Origin: Emticicia agri
GTDB taxonomy: Bacteria; Bacteroidota; Bacteroidia; Cytophagales; Spirosomataceae
Length of the DNA stretch: 64,000 nucleotides
Direction: 5' to 3'
Assembly: GCF_004168285.1 (NCBI RefSeq)
Contig: NZ_SEWF01000028.1
Coordinates: 1-64,000, forward strand
Positions 41,827-50,177 of the stretch are shown one piece after another. Within the stretch, counting starts at the first letter, position 1, and the number at the start of each line of letters is the position of its first letter. The notes under the pieces are model-generated. The model saw only the letters and a list, made by a program, of their open reading frames with translations, made no database searches and was not told the origin of the DNA. The position numbers and the translations under genes were made by a program.

Positions 41827-43608
41827 ATGAACACCATCCATATATTAAAAAAATTATTCCCTTTTATCAGAAAATACCGAGGTAGTCTGATACTGGCATT
41901 GGTGCTGACGACCGTTGGTGCATTGCTCTCGCAGGTAACACCACTGGTGATGGAGTACTCGGTAAACACGGTGCAAGGGATGCTTGACAAGCCCGTCGAT
42001 AAACAACGTATATATATAATAGTAGGTACGCTTGTGGCCATCTTATTAGGGAAAGAAATACTGAGTTTATTAGTGGCTTTAGGACAGAAATTTCTGAGCG
42101 ACCGAATCCGTTTCCGTATGGCAGGTGACTTATACGATTATACCATTAACCGCATTACCTCTTATCATCTGAGCTTTTTTGCACTGTCGCAGAACCAGAC
42201 GGGAAAACTCGAAAAAAGAATTGATAAGGGCATTGAGAGCCTGACCAAAACCGTGAAGAATATTTTTGTAGATATTCTGCCGATGCTCGCCAACGCTGCT
42301 TTTGCGCTGATGCTGATTTATAAAAAGAATGTATGGGTAGGTCTGGTTGCTACCATTATTCTGCCTTGCTATATTTATATCAGCCGTGAGCAGACACTCC
42401 GGCAGAAGAGTATCCGCCATAATATTCAGCATGTAAGAGAAGAAAAGGCTAACTCATTGTTCGGATTATTAGAGTCGATTTTTGTGGTGAAATCATTTGT
42501 AAGAGAACGCTACGAAACAGGCCGCCAGCAAGGCATTAACCTGAAACTGACCGAAAACGAAATCAAGCATCATCGCACCAATTATTTGTTTGACGGGCTT
42601 AAAAGCATAGCCGAGCAATTGGGGGTTGTGATGGTATTTACACTGACAATCTTCTTTGTATTGAACAAAGAAATGACCGTTGGAGCCATTCTGTTGCATA
42701 TCATGCTGTTCAACAATGTATCTTCACCCGTGCGCCATCTGCACCGCATCTATGATGAATATACAGAGGCATTGACCTATTCGGAAGGTTTTTTTGATAT
42801 GATAGAAAATGATAAATATCTGTCGAAAAAAGGAGGTATTCGTTCTAACAATCTACAGGGAAATTTCAGTTTTCAGCACGTAGATTTTGTGTATCCTAAT
42901 GGAAAACAAGCCTTGAAAGATGTAAGGTTTGAACTGAAAAATGGCAAAACAACTGCTTTGGTAGGATTGTCGGGTGCAGGTAAAAGTTCAGCCATGAATC
43001 TTCTGGCAGGGTTCTATGACCCAACGCAGGGAAGCATCTTATTAGACGGCAAACCCTTAGCCGATTATGATACCGACTTTGTGCGTGAAAACATTGGCCT
43101 GGTGATGCAGAAAAACCATATATTCTCGGGTACTATCGAAGAGAATATCCGCTATGGTGAATTGAATGCTACCCGCGAGGCCATTGAAGAAGCCGCTAAA
43201 AAAGCCAGTCTGCACGACCAGATTTTAAGAATGCCCAATGGCTACGAAACACAGGCACGTGAACTCTCAGGCGGACAGCAACAGCGCATTGCCATTGCCC
43301 GATTGTTCCTCAAAAATCCGCCTATCATCTTTTTAGATGAGCCTACGGCAAGCCTTGATGCCATTACAACTGAGCAGATTAAAGAAAGTATTGACGCTGT
43401 AAAAAATAACCGTACCGTGTTGATTATCTCTCATAACATCAGCCAGATAATGGATGCCGACCATATCTATGTACTGAGCGAAGGCGAGATAGTAGGGCAC
43501 GGCACCCATGAGTCGCTCTATAAAGAAGGCGGCTTGTATAGCCAGATTATTGACTCTAATGCAAGAACCCTTAACATTGGTCGCCTGGCGGCTACTGTGT
43601 TGGGGTAA
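41827..43608 (+). CDS. Type I ABC exporter (membrane and ATPase domains fused)
   Basis: 593 residues from the ATG at 41827. Six TM helices in about 15-320 (ABC_membrane), then an ATPase domain about 345-580: Walker A GLSGAGKSS, Q-loop LVMQKNHIF, signature LSGGQQQR, Walker B IIFLDEP and H-loop IISHN. It would act as a homodimer in the inner membrane exporting a lipid, peptide or drug. It is followed after a repeat by the FHA-trypsin gene. Its presence in a Ser/Thr kinase cluster suggests the export may be phosphorylation-controlled or the exporter delivers the protease's substrate; this is inference. Confidence 0.9.
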   Translation: MNTIHILKKLFPFIRKYRGSLILALVLTTVGALLSQVTPLVMEYSVNTVQGMLDKPVDKQRIYIIVGTLVAILLGKEILSLLVALGQKFLSDRIRFRMAGDLYDYTINRITSYHLSFFALSQNQTGKLEKRIDKGIESLTKTVKNIFVDILPMLANAAFALMLIYKKNVWVGLVATIILPCYIYISREQTLRQKSIRHNIQHVREEKANSLFGLLESIFVVKSFVRERYETGRQQGINLKLTENEIKHHRTNYLFDGLKSIAEQLGVVMVFTLTIFFVLNKEMTVGAILLHIMLFNNVSSPVRHLHRIYDEYTEALTYSEGFFDMIENDKYLSKKGGIRSNNLQGNFSFQHVDFVYPNGKQALKDVRFELKNGKTTALVGLSGAGKSSAMNLLAGFYDPTQGSILLDGKPLADYDTDFVRENIGLVMQKNHIFSGTIEENIRYGELNATREAIEEAAKKASLHDQILRMPNGYETQARELSGGQQQRIAIARLFLKNPPIIFLDEPTASLDAITTEQIKESIDAVKNNRTVLIISHNISQIMDADHIYVLSEGEIVGHGTHESLYKEGGLYSQIIDSNARTLNIGRLAATVLG

Positions 43609-43612
43609 AATA

Positions 43613-43709
43613 CCTCACCCCGGCCCTCTCCTGAAAAAAGGAGCGGGAGATTTTAAGACCCTTGAACTAAATGCCCTTCTCCTTTTTCAGGAGAAGGGTT
43701 GGGATGAGG
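43613..43709. repeat. 97-base palindromic element between exporter and FHA-protease genes
   Basis: Left arm from 43613 (CCTCACCCCGGCCCTCTCCT) pairs imperfectly with the right arm ending 43709. It starts five bases after the exporter stop codon and fills most of the gap to the next gene. Confidence 0.7.
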
Positions 43710-43763
43710 AAAAACATCAAAAAAATCTATTAAAATAACATTATTTAATATCTAACAAAGACC

Positions 43764-45455
43764 ATGAGCACCACAGTACAAAATTTTGTCATTCGCCATA
43801 TGGCGGGTGCAAAAGCCAACCAGATTGAAGAATTTGATTTTCAGAAACATAACGAGCTGTCATTAGGCAGAGCCAGCACCAGCGATGTGCAGTTTGACCC
43901 TGACCTTGATACTGTAGTAAGCCGTGAGCACGGCAAAATTGTGAAAGATTCAATTGACCCGCTTTCGTTTATGCTGATTGATAATAATAGCCGTAATGGC
44001 ATTATGGTTAACAAAATCAAGGTAAAAGGTTCTACCAGACTATACCCCGGCGATGAAATTCAGTTGGGAAACAACGGCCCGATTTTCGTATTCGACCTTG
44101 ACCCTCGTCCGCAGGAATTTATGCCACAAACCCGCATGGTGGACATCAGCAAACCAACAGCCGAGTTTATTCCGACAGAGGTAGCCAATACTGCTAACAC
44201 AGGTAAAACAGGCATTGGTAAACAAACCTTTGAGCGTGTGATTACTCACGAACGCAAAAAATCGCAACGCATGTTGTGGACAGGATTAGCCGCTGCATTG
44301 GTATTGGTGAGTGCCGTGAGTTTTGTTGTCTGGAAAAACGGAAAAGATAAAAACGATGAAATGGCGGCACAAATGGGTAATGCCAGCAAACAATTAGATT
44401 CGTTAAAAAACTCAGTATCTATCAAACAACAGAAGGGAGAATCTTTATCGCCGGAAGAAATTGTAGCGGCCAATCAGGACAAAGTGGTAAAAATTGAGTT
44501 TGGCTGGCAGTTGTTTGACCCAAGTACTAGCGATGAAATCTGGCACGTGTATATTCCAATGAAAATGCAGGATGGTAGCGAGCGTTACATGGCAGCTTAT
44601 ATACAAAATTCTCAAGGACGCATTGAGCCTTATCTGAATACCAAAAGAAATGTAGCTATGGGTGTACCTATCGGTATGACAGGTGCTTCCGGCTCAGGCT
44701 TTGTAGTATCAGATGCAGGGTTTATCCTCACCAACCGCCATGTGGCCGCCTCATGGAATACAGGCTTCTCTTTTCCTGAATATGCCTTTCCGGGAGTGTT
44801 GTTAGATGCACAAGGCAAAGCTACCAATCAGATGATTTCGGCAGGAGATGTGTATGGTTGGGTGCCCTCTGAAACTTCTATGCTGGGCGGGCGGGCGCTT
44901 AATTCAAGAGTAGAAGGTCGTAATACTTATCTCAAAGTAACCTTTGCCAACAATGTATTGCGTCGTAATGCTACCGTAGAAGCTGTATCAGACAACCATG
45001 ATGCTGCCATGATTAAAGTATCGATGCCGGGCAAACTGGCAAGCGTAGAGCTTCTGGATAATTACGACGATATAAAAGCCGGACAAGCCGTAACTGTAAT
45101 GGGTTATCCGGGTGTAGCACCGGAGCAATACGTAGTGCGTAAATCAAGCGACCCATTCAAACCGAATATGGATTTCAACAGCGTACCGTCGCCTACTGTT
45201 ACACCGGGGAATATCGGTCGCCTGATTAAAACTTCAACTGAGAAAAACAATCTATATAGCACCTTTGGCGACTCCTATCAACTCACTATCAACGCTACAG
45301 GTGGCGGTAACAGCGGCGGCCCGATGTTCGATGATAAAGGGCGTGTGATAGGCATTTACTACGCTGGCAAAAGCGATGCCCGTGGTACACAAATCTCCTT
45401 CGCCGTTCCGATTAAATACGGTATGGAATTGATGGGAAATACGAAGGTGCTTTAG
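43764..45455 (+). CDS. FHA-TM-trypsin protein: phosphothreonine reader fused to a periplasmic serine protease
   Basis: 563 residues. FHA domain about 25-115 with G35-R36, S53-R-E-H56 and N78-G79, the phosphothreonine-binding signature, cytoplasmic. A linker leads to one TM helix at 171-190 (LWTGLAAALVLVSAVSFVVW). The periplasmic part (about 290-555) is an HtrA/trypsin-type protease with catalytic H326 (LTNRHVAA), D413 (NHDAAMIKV) and S517 (GGGNSGGP), all present. No PDZ domain is seen. It sits directly before two Ser/Thr kinases and a PP2C phosphatase. Binding of a phosphorylated partner inside could gate proteolysis outside; this is inference from architecture and context. Confidence 0.88.
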   Translation: MSTTVQNFVIRHMAGAKANQIEEFDFQKHNELSLGRASTSDVQFDPDLDTVVSREHGKIVKDSIDPLSFMLIDNNSRNGIMVNKIKVKGSTRLYPGDEIQLGNNGPIFVFDLDPRPQEFMPQTRMVDISKPTAEFIPTEVANTANTGKTGIGKQTFERVITHERKKSQRMLWTGLAAALVLVSAVSFVVWKNGKDKNDEMAAQMGNASKQLDSLKNSVSIKQQKGESLSPEEIVAANQDKVVKIEFGWQLFDPSTSDEIWHVYIPMKMQDGSERYMAAYIQNSQGRIEPYLNTKRNVAMGVPIGMTGASGSGFVVSDAGFILTNRHVAASWNTGFSFPEYAFPGVLLDAQGKATNQMISAGDVYGWVPSETSMLGGRALNSRVEGRNTYLKVTFANNVLRRNATVEAVSDNHDAAMIKVSMPGKLASVELLDNYDDIKAGQAVTVMGYPGVAPEQYVVRKSSDPFKPNMDFNSVPSPTVTPGNIGRLIKTSTEKNNLYSTFGDSYQLTINATGGGNSGGPMFDDKGRVIGIYYAGKSDARGTQISFAVPIKYGMELMGNTKVL

Positions 45456-45668
45456 AGAATTTAGTGATTTAGTGAATGAGTGATTTAATGATTAAAACGC
45501 TGGTGATTTAGCCGCCGCACGGTAAATGTTTTTAGTTAAGAATTAGCGAAGGAATAATTGTGGAATATAGACTGGGTGTCTCCGTGCATTTGTATGCATA
45601 GTAGCAACTCGATTACAGTGAATTATTTAATCACTAAATCATTCAATAAATCACTCAATTAATTTTTA
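45456..45668. repeat. AGTGAATG/AGTGATTT repeat element between FHA-protease and kinase genes
   Basis: The left arm is built of degenerate units like TTAGTGATTTAGTGAATG; the right arm (about 45620-45668) is its inverse. Relatives occur at 56120-56330, 57036-57157 and 58621-58677 in the efflux operon. Confidence 0.7.
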
Positions 45669-45675
45669 TCTCAAC

Positions 45676-46527
45676 ATGCAGGAACCATTTTTAAATAAGA
45701 ATATCAGAGGATACATACTCACGCAATGGTTGGGTTCGGGTGGGATGGGAGAAGTATATCAGGCACAACATCAACACTCTCGTCAGACTGCTGCTGTAAA
45801 AGTACTGAATCGTATCGACCAGGTAGAGCGTTTCCGTAATGAAGCCTATGTGCAATCGTCGGTGAAGCACCCGAATATTGCCGCACTTTACGAGTATTCG
45901 GTCGAAAATGGCATCCCTTGCATTGTAATGGAGTATGTAGAGGGACTGACACTCGAAAGGCTCATAAAAAGACAGGGAGCATTGCCTGAAACCTTTGTCT
46001 GGAAAGTATTGGAACAAATGGCTGCCGCAGTAGCGCACCTGCATACCAATACCATTTTTCATCGGGATTTAAAACCTGCTAATATCAAAGTAACCAAAGA
46101 GAGTGTGGTAAAGCTGTTGGATTTTGGTATTGCCAAAGCCGCTTATACCCCCAAACTTACACAGGAGGGATATATTGTTGGTACATCGTACTACATGGCT
46201 CCTGAACAGTTTCAGGGCAAAGGGAATGTACAGTCAGACTGTTGGGCATTAGGTGTGATTCTCTACGAAATGCTGACCGGACAACTGCCTTTTGACGGCA
46301 AAACAGACACAGAAACCCGTATCAGAATTGAGCGTGGCGAGTACATGGCACCGAATCTGATTAATCCGCATATTTCAAAAAAGAGCAAGCGGCTGATAGA
46401 GAAATTGTTACAGCATAATCCTAAAAAACGCATGACCGCCGAAGCACTTTTAAGCGAATTGAGAGGTGAAACTGACCCGAATAATTTATTCAATAGGGTT
46501 AGTGACTGGGTGAGGAATGCGTTTTAG
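45676..46527 (+). CDS. Cytoplasmic Ser/Thr protein kinase
   Basis: 283 residues, essentially a single Hanks-type kinase domain. Gly-rich loop LGSGGMGEVY (19-28), catalytic Lys42, Glu56, HRDLKPAN with D131, DFG at 149-151 and APE at 175-177 are all intact. No TM segment or extra sensory domain. It lies between the FHA-protease and the PP2C phosphatase, which makes the FHA partner or the membrane kinase its likely substrates. The C-terminus is short after the kinase fold. Confidence 0.93.
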   Translation: MQEPFLNKNIRGYILTQWLGSGGMGEVYQAQHQHSRQTAAVKVLNRIDQVERFRNEAYVQSSVKHPNIAALYEYSVENGIPCIVMEYVEGLTLERLIKRQGALPETFVWKVLEQMAAAVAHLHTNTIFHRDLKPANIKVTKESVVKLLDFGIAKAAYTPKLTQEGYIVGTSYYMAPEQFQGKGNVQSDCWALGVILYEMLTGQLPFDGKTDTETRIRIERGEYMAPNLINPHISKKSKRLIEKLLQHNPKKRMTAEALLSELRGETDPNNLFNRVSDWVRNAF

Positions 46528-46549
46528 CATGGTAAACCTAATTACTGCG

Positions 46550-46695
46550 ACTGACAGCGAATAGAATTCGCCGCCTAAGATAACAATGGAAATATCATCT
46601 TACATATGCGGACTTAAGCGACCGACGCCCGGTCCGCATCACGCTACTAAAACTATTCCTTTGTTTGCTTAGCCGCCGACTTCAGTCGGTGAGAC
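46550..46695. repeat. Repeat element related to 23771-23973
   Basis: Shares the 33-base core CGAATAGAATTCG...TAAGATAACAA (46558-46590 against 23911-23943, four mismatches) and a CCGACTTnAGTCGG palindrome near 46676-46689. It fills the gap between the kinase and phosphatase genes. Outer boundaries are approximate. Confidence 0.6.
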
Positions 46696-46741
46696 CATAA
46701 GCAAGATACATTTAACATCAATCATTTAACCATCTATAAAG

Positions 46742-47602
46742 ATGTTTTGGAAAAAATGGTTATCGGGAGGCGAGCCTAAGCCTACAGAAGAACACTCCAT
46801 CAGAGAAGAAGACCTGAGGGCGGTGGTGGTAACCGATGTAGGGCGAGTACGCACCAACAATGAAGATGCGGCCCGGTTTGTACGTCCATCAAAAATTCTG
46901 ATAAGAATACAAAAAGGTTTCTTAGCCCTTGTGGCTGATGGCATGGGTGGACACGCCGCCGGAGAGATAGCCTCGCAAATGGCTGTTGAAACCATTGCCA
47001 AAGCCTATTATCAGCAGGAAGATACGCCAGAATCAAGTTTGTTTGTGGCGTTTGCTAAAGCCAACAGAGCTATCTGGCAAACGGCTAATAAAAACGTGAT
47101 GCAAAAAGGAATGGGTACAACATGCACGGCTGTTGCCATTTGCCAGAATAGGCTGTATATGGCACATGTAGGCGACAGTCGGCTGTACCTGTTTAAAGAT
47201 GGCCAACTGATTCAGTTATCAACCGACCATACTTATGTGCAGGAACTCATTCAGCAGGGCGTTATTTCGGCAGAAGAGGCCGAAAAGCACCCCGACCGCA
47301 ATATGTTGACCCGTGCTATGGGTACGCACAACAAAGTAGAAGTAGATGTACAGGCTATTTCGACGCTTTTTGAGAACAACGACCGGATTATGCTTTGTAG
47401 CGATGGACTCTACGACTATTTCAGCCTGGCAGAAATTGCTACTTTTCTAACGATTCCTGCGCTGAATGAAGCCGCACAACAAATGGTAGATGCGGCCAAG
47501 CAGAGAGGCGGACACGACAACATAACTGTGCTGCTGGTAGAGCGTGTAAACCCCGAAGAGTTTCAGCCTGCCAAACCCACCGAAAATATTGACATACCAT
47601 GA
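46742..47602 (+). CDS. PP2C-family Ser/Thr phosphatase
   Basis: 286 residues. Metal-dependent PP2C with the conserved Asp sites VTDVGRVRTNNED (D32, D42), VADGMGGHAAGE, VGDSRLYL, CSDGLYDY and the C-terminal GGHDNITVLLV. It removes phosphate from proteins phosphorylated by the flanking kinases. Its last codon overlaps the start of the second kinase by four bases (ATGA at 47599-47602), so kinase and phosphatase are translationally coupled, as in PrkC/PrpC-type pairs. Confidence 0.93.
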   Translation: MFWKKWLSGGEPKPTEEHSIREEDLRAVVVTDVGRVRTNNEDAARFVRPSKILIRIQKGFLALVADGMGGHAAGEIASQMAVETIAKAYYQQEDTPESSLFVAFAKANRAIWQTANKNVMQKGMGTTCTAVAICQNRLYMAHVGDSRLYLFKDGQLIQLSTDHTYVQELIQQGVISAEEAEKHPDRNMLTRAMGTHNKVEVDVQAISTLFENNDRIMLCSDGLYDYFSLAEIATFLTIPALNEAAQQMVDAAKQRGGHDNITVLLVERVNPEEFQPAKPTENIDIP

Positions 47603-49401
47603 TAGGCCAGAAGATACAAAATTATAACGTAGAAGAACTACTGGGCGAAGGGGGCATGGGAACCGTCTATCGGGCTACTGATACCTTGTTACAACGTTCG
47701 GTGGCAGTTAAAATTCTGCACCCACATCTGGTGCGAGACACGACATTCTTTGAGCGTTTCCGCAATGAGGCCATCCTGTCAGCCAAGCTGAATCACTCCA
47801 ATGTGGCTGTGTTGTATAACTTCCTCAGAGACCGCAACGACAACTTCATGGTAATGGAGTATATCGACGGCATGACCTTAGAGAAGTTGCTCAAGCAAAA
47901 CGGAGGCTTACCCTTGGAGTCGGTGCTTAAAATCATGATGCAGACTTTAGATGGCTTGCATCACGCCCACGAAAAGGGTATTCTGCACCGTGATATAAAG
48001 CCTGCTAATCTTATGCTCACCCGTGACGGTATCGTGAAGCTCATGGACTTTGGGATTGCCCGTATGGTAGGCTCTCAAAGACTTACACGGGCAGATAGAA
48101 TTGTAGGAACACTTGAATACATGGCTCCCGAACTATTAGATGGCAGCGAGCCAGGTGTACAATCAGACCTGTATGCCATTGGTGTTCTGATGTACGAATT
48201 ACTATCTGGCAAAATGCCTTTTGAAGCCTCAACGGACTCAACACTCATTACTCAGATTCTCACTAAGAAGCCAATTCCATTGCGCTCACGCATAGGTAAT
48301 CTGCCCAAAAAGGTAGAGGAAATACTGGATACATTGCTGCAAAAGAAACCCGAAAAACGCTTTGAAAGTGCAGCAGACTTGCGCTATTTACTTAGTACAA
48401 TTGTAACGCCGGGCAAAGTAATACCGCAAACATTGCAACCAAAAAAAGTAGAAGTAAACATTGCCCCTACAGAAATGTATACCAAGGCCAATACCAACCC
48501 GACCCGATTGGCTGAACATCAGCAACAACGAAAAACAGGGTCTAAGCCAACAGTAGTACAAACGGTTAAATCAAGCATGTTATCAACCGAGGGAATGATT
48601 TTAGGTGGGGCAGTGCTGGTGGCGATTATGATTGTCATTGGTGGTGTATTCTTTATGTCGCCTGAAAAGCCGGACAAGCAAGAGCAGAGTTTTACTCCCA
48701 CTACTGAAGTAGTAATTCCGCAGACAGTTGCCAATACAGATTCGCAAAAGGTCAGCAATCAGGATATAGGTTTCCAACAGCCTTTGGATAAGGTAGTTAA
48801 TCCGACTGAAAAAAAAGAAACCAAACCTATAAATATACCTCCGACAGACAATAAAGAAAAAGGAAAGGAGAAAGACAAGGGCAAACAGCCGATAGAGAAA
48901 AAAGAGGAGGAAAAAAAGAAAGAAGAACCTAAGCCATCTCCTACTGAACCTATTGTGAAACAACCTGTAACAGAACCAGTCAAAGAGCCTGAACCTGTGA
49001 GAGAAGAACCCAAAGCCAAACATACGCAGAATGTTTCTATCAGGGGCTTATCGGTAGCAGTGGTATTAGACGAAACCATTTCTTCTAACGACCCGGGTAT
49101 CAGAGGCAAGAGTATTAACCTGCGGGTATTGAACGATATACGGGTAGATGGAATTGTGGTAATTGCCGCAGGTGCCCGAGCTACCGGAAAAGTAACCAGT
49201 GCCCGTTCGAGTGATGCCGGAAAGTCATTCCTGGAGTTCAGACCCGAGCGTGTACAGGCCGTCAATGGTGACTGGGTACCGCTCAGAAGTCCTGATTTAG
49301 GCAAATCAGGGAGTTCTACTGAACCTGTTGTTTTTACAAGAGGGATGCGCATCTTACCCGACCCGAAAACCGCTAATGCTATCTTAACTATTACACTGTA
49401 A
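47599..49401 (+). CDS. Membrane Ser/Thr kinase with extracytoplasmic barrel-like domain
   Basis: 600 residues. Hanks kinase domain about 10-265 with LGEGGMGTVY, Lys38, H130-R-D132-IKPAN, DFG at 150-152 and APE at 176-178. One TM helix at 333-353, then a long Lys/Glu/Pro-rich flexible spacer (about 355-475). The C-terminal domain (about 476-600) contains VRGLSVAVVLDET-like strands, DIRVDGIVVIAAGARATGKV and GMRILPDPKTANAIL, and resembles the extracytoplasmic beta domains of TrbI/TraM-like conjugation or TonB-like spanning proteins. No PASTA repeats. The spacer could cross the periplasm to reach the outer-membrane protein encoded next. Confidence 0.88.
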   Translation: MIGQKIQNYNVEELLGEGGMGTVYRATDTLLQRSVAVKILHPHLVRDTTFFERFRNEAILSAKLNHSNVAVLYNFLRDRNDNFMVMEYIDGMTLEKLLKQNGGLPLESVLKIMMQTLDGLHHAHEKGILHRDIKPANLMLTRDGIVKLMDFGIARMVGSQRLTRADRIVGTLEYMAPELLDGSEPGVQSDLYAIGVLMYELLSGKMPFEASTDSTLITQILTKKPIPLRSRIGNLPKKVEEILDTLLQKKPEKRFESAADLRYLLSTIVTPGKVIPQTLQPKKVEVNIAPTEMYTKANTNPTRLAEHQQQRKTGSKPTVVQTVKSSMLSTEGMILGGAVLVAIMIVIGGVFFMSPEKPDKQEQSFTPTTEVVIPQTVANTDSQKVSNQDIGFQQPLDKVVNPTEKKETKPINIPPTDNKEKGKEKDKGKQPIEKKEEEKKKEEPKPSPTEPIVKQPVTEPVKEPEPVREEPKAKHTQNVSIRGLSVAVVLDETISSNDPGIRGKSINLRVLNDIRVDGIVVIAAGARATGKVTSARSSDAGKSFLEFRPERVQAVNGDWVPLRSPDLGKSGSSTEPVVFTRGMRILPDPKTANAILTITL

Positions 49402-49420
49402 ACTTAAAAACATAATCTTT

Positions 49421-50053
49421 ATGAAAACTATCTTGGTAAAAAAATACATGGCTCTTGCATGGTTATGCTCCACCATAAGTCTTTCTTGCTTTGCACAGGA
49501 TGCACTCACGTTGCGGTCCAATACAGAGGGCTTTCATATTGGGCTGAGTGGTGGCTATAAACACTGGATTTCGTCATACTTCAATCAATTAGATGAACTG
49601 GAACCTACAGGTATCGGGGGAGGGCTCAACTTAGGTTTCGGGCTGAATCAGCATATAGAACTTTTTGCAACGCTCGATTACCATACTTTTGCTTTTCAGA
49701 ACGACTGGGACGCTTATGGTATGACCATTGCTGGTGTAGGAACCCGTTATAATTTTGGAGGTACACTGCAAAAAGTACGACCTTATGCCGAATTAGCCTA
49801 TAATTATCAGTATCTGGTGGTTAGCCCTGTGCAGTTGAATGGACAATTGTTTAAATATGAACTGAGTGGTGGCGCACTTTCGTTGGGCGGTGGGATTAAT
49901 TTCTTTGTATCGCCCAGATTTGCCATAAATCTTAAAGGCGGAGCCAACTTAGGCAAATTTAATAGCTTCCTCTTAAACGAAAGCGGCATAGAAGACCGCC
50001 CCGATGTAAAGACTTTTCAGTTTGGGTTAGGGTTGAATTATTTTTTTAATTGA
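49421..50053 (+). CDS. Outer-membrane beta-barrel protein
   Basis: 210 residues with a signal peptide (1-25, ending CFAQ). The mature protein is rich in alternating aromatic/Gly strands: GFHIGLSGGYKHWISSYF, GGLNLGFGLNQHIELFATLDYH, AGVGTRYNFGG, LSLGGGINFFVSPRFAINLKGGANLG, ending FQFGLGLNYFFN with a terminal aromatic residue. This fits an OmpA-type/porin-like barrel of about eight strands. It begins 20 bases after the membrane kinase, so it may be the outer-membrane partner of that kinase's extracytoplasmic domain. Confidence 0.8.
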   Translation: MKTILVKKYMALAWLCSTISLSCFAQDALTLRSNTEGFHIGLSGGYKHWISSYFNQLDELEPTGIGGGLNLGFGLNQHIELFATLDYHTFAFQNDWDAYGMTIAGVGTRYNFGGTLQKVRPYAELAYNYQYLVVSPVQLNGQLFKYELSGGALSLGGGINFFVSPRFAINLKGGANLGKFNSFLLNESGIEDRPDVKTFQFGLGLNYFFN

Positions 50054-50067
50054 TACTATATATGGCT

Positions 50068-50165
50068 TAACCACGGAGTACCTCGGAGTTTGGCACGGAG
50101 TGTCACAGAGTATTTTTTTGCCTCCGTGTAAGCTTCGTGCTTAACTCCGAGCCACTCCGTGGTTA
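50068..50165. repeat. ACGGAG palindromic element
   Basis: TAACCACGGAGT (50068-50079) and its exact inverse (50154-50165), with inner degenerate ACGGAG units. It separates the end of the Ser/Thr block from the convergent two-component genes and could also stop transcription. Confidence 0.75.
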
Positions 50166-50177
50166 AAAACAAAAACA

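Noticed and set aside
48601-49352. Long antisense ORFs opposite the Lys/Glu/Pro-rich spacer of the membrane kinase
   Set aside because: They are low-complexity reverse readings (Phe/Leu/Ser-rich) of the KEP-rich coding sequence.
40356-50053. Type VI secretion cluster, because of the kinase/phosphatase/FHA set
   Set aside because: No Tss/Hcp/VgrG/ClpV-type gene is present in the window; the FHA protein carries a protease instead.
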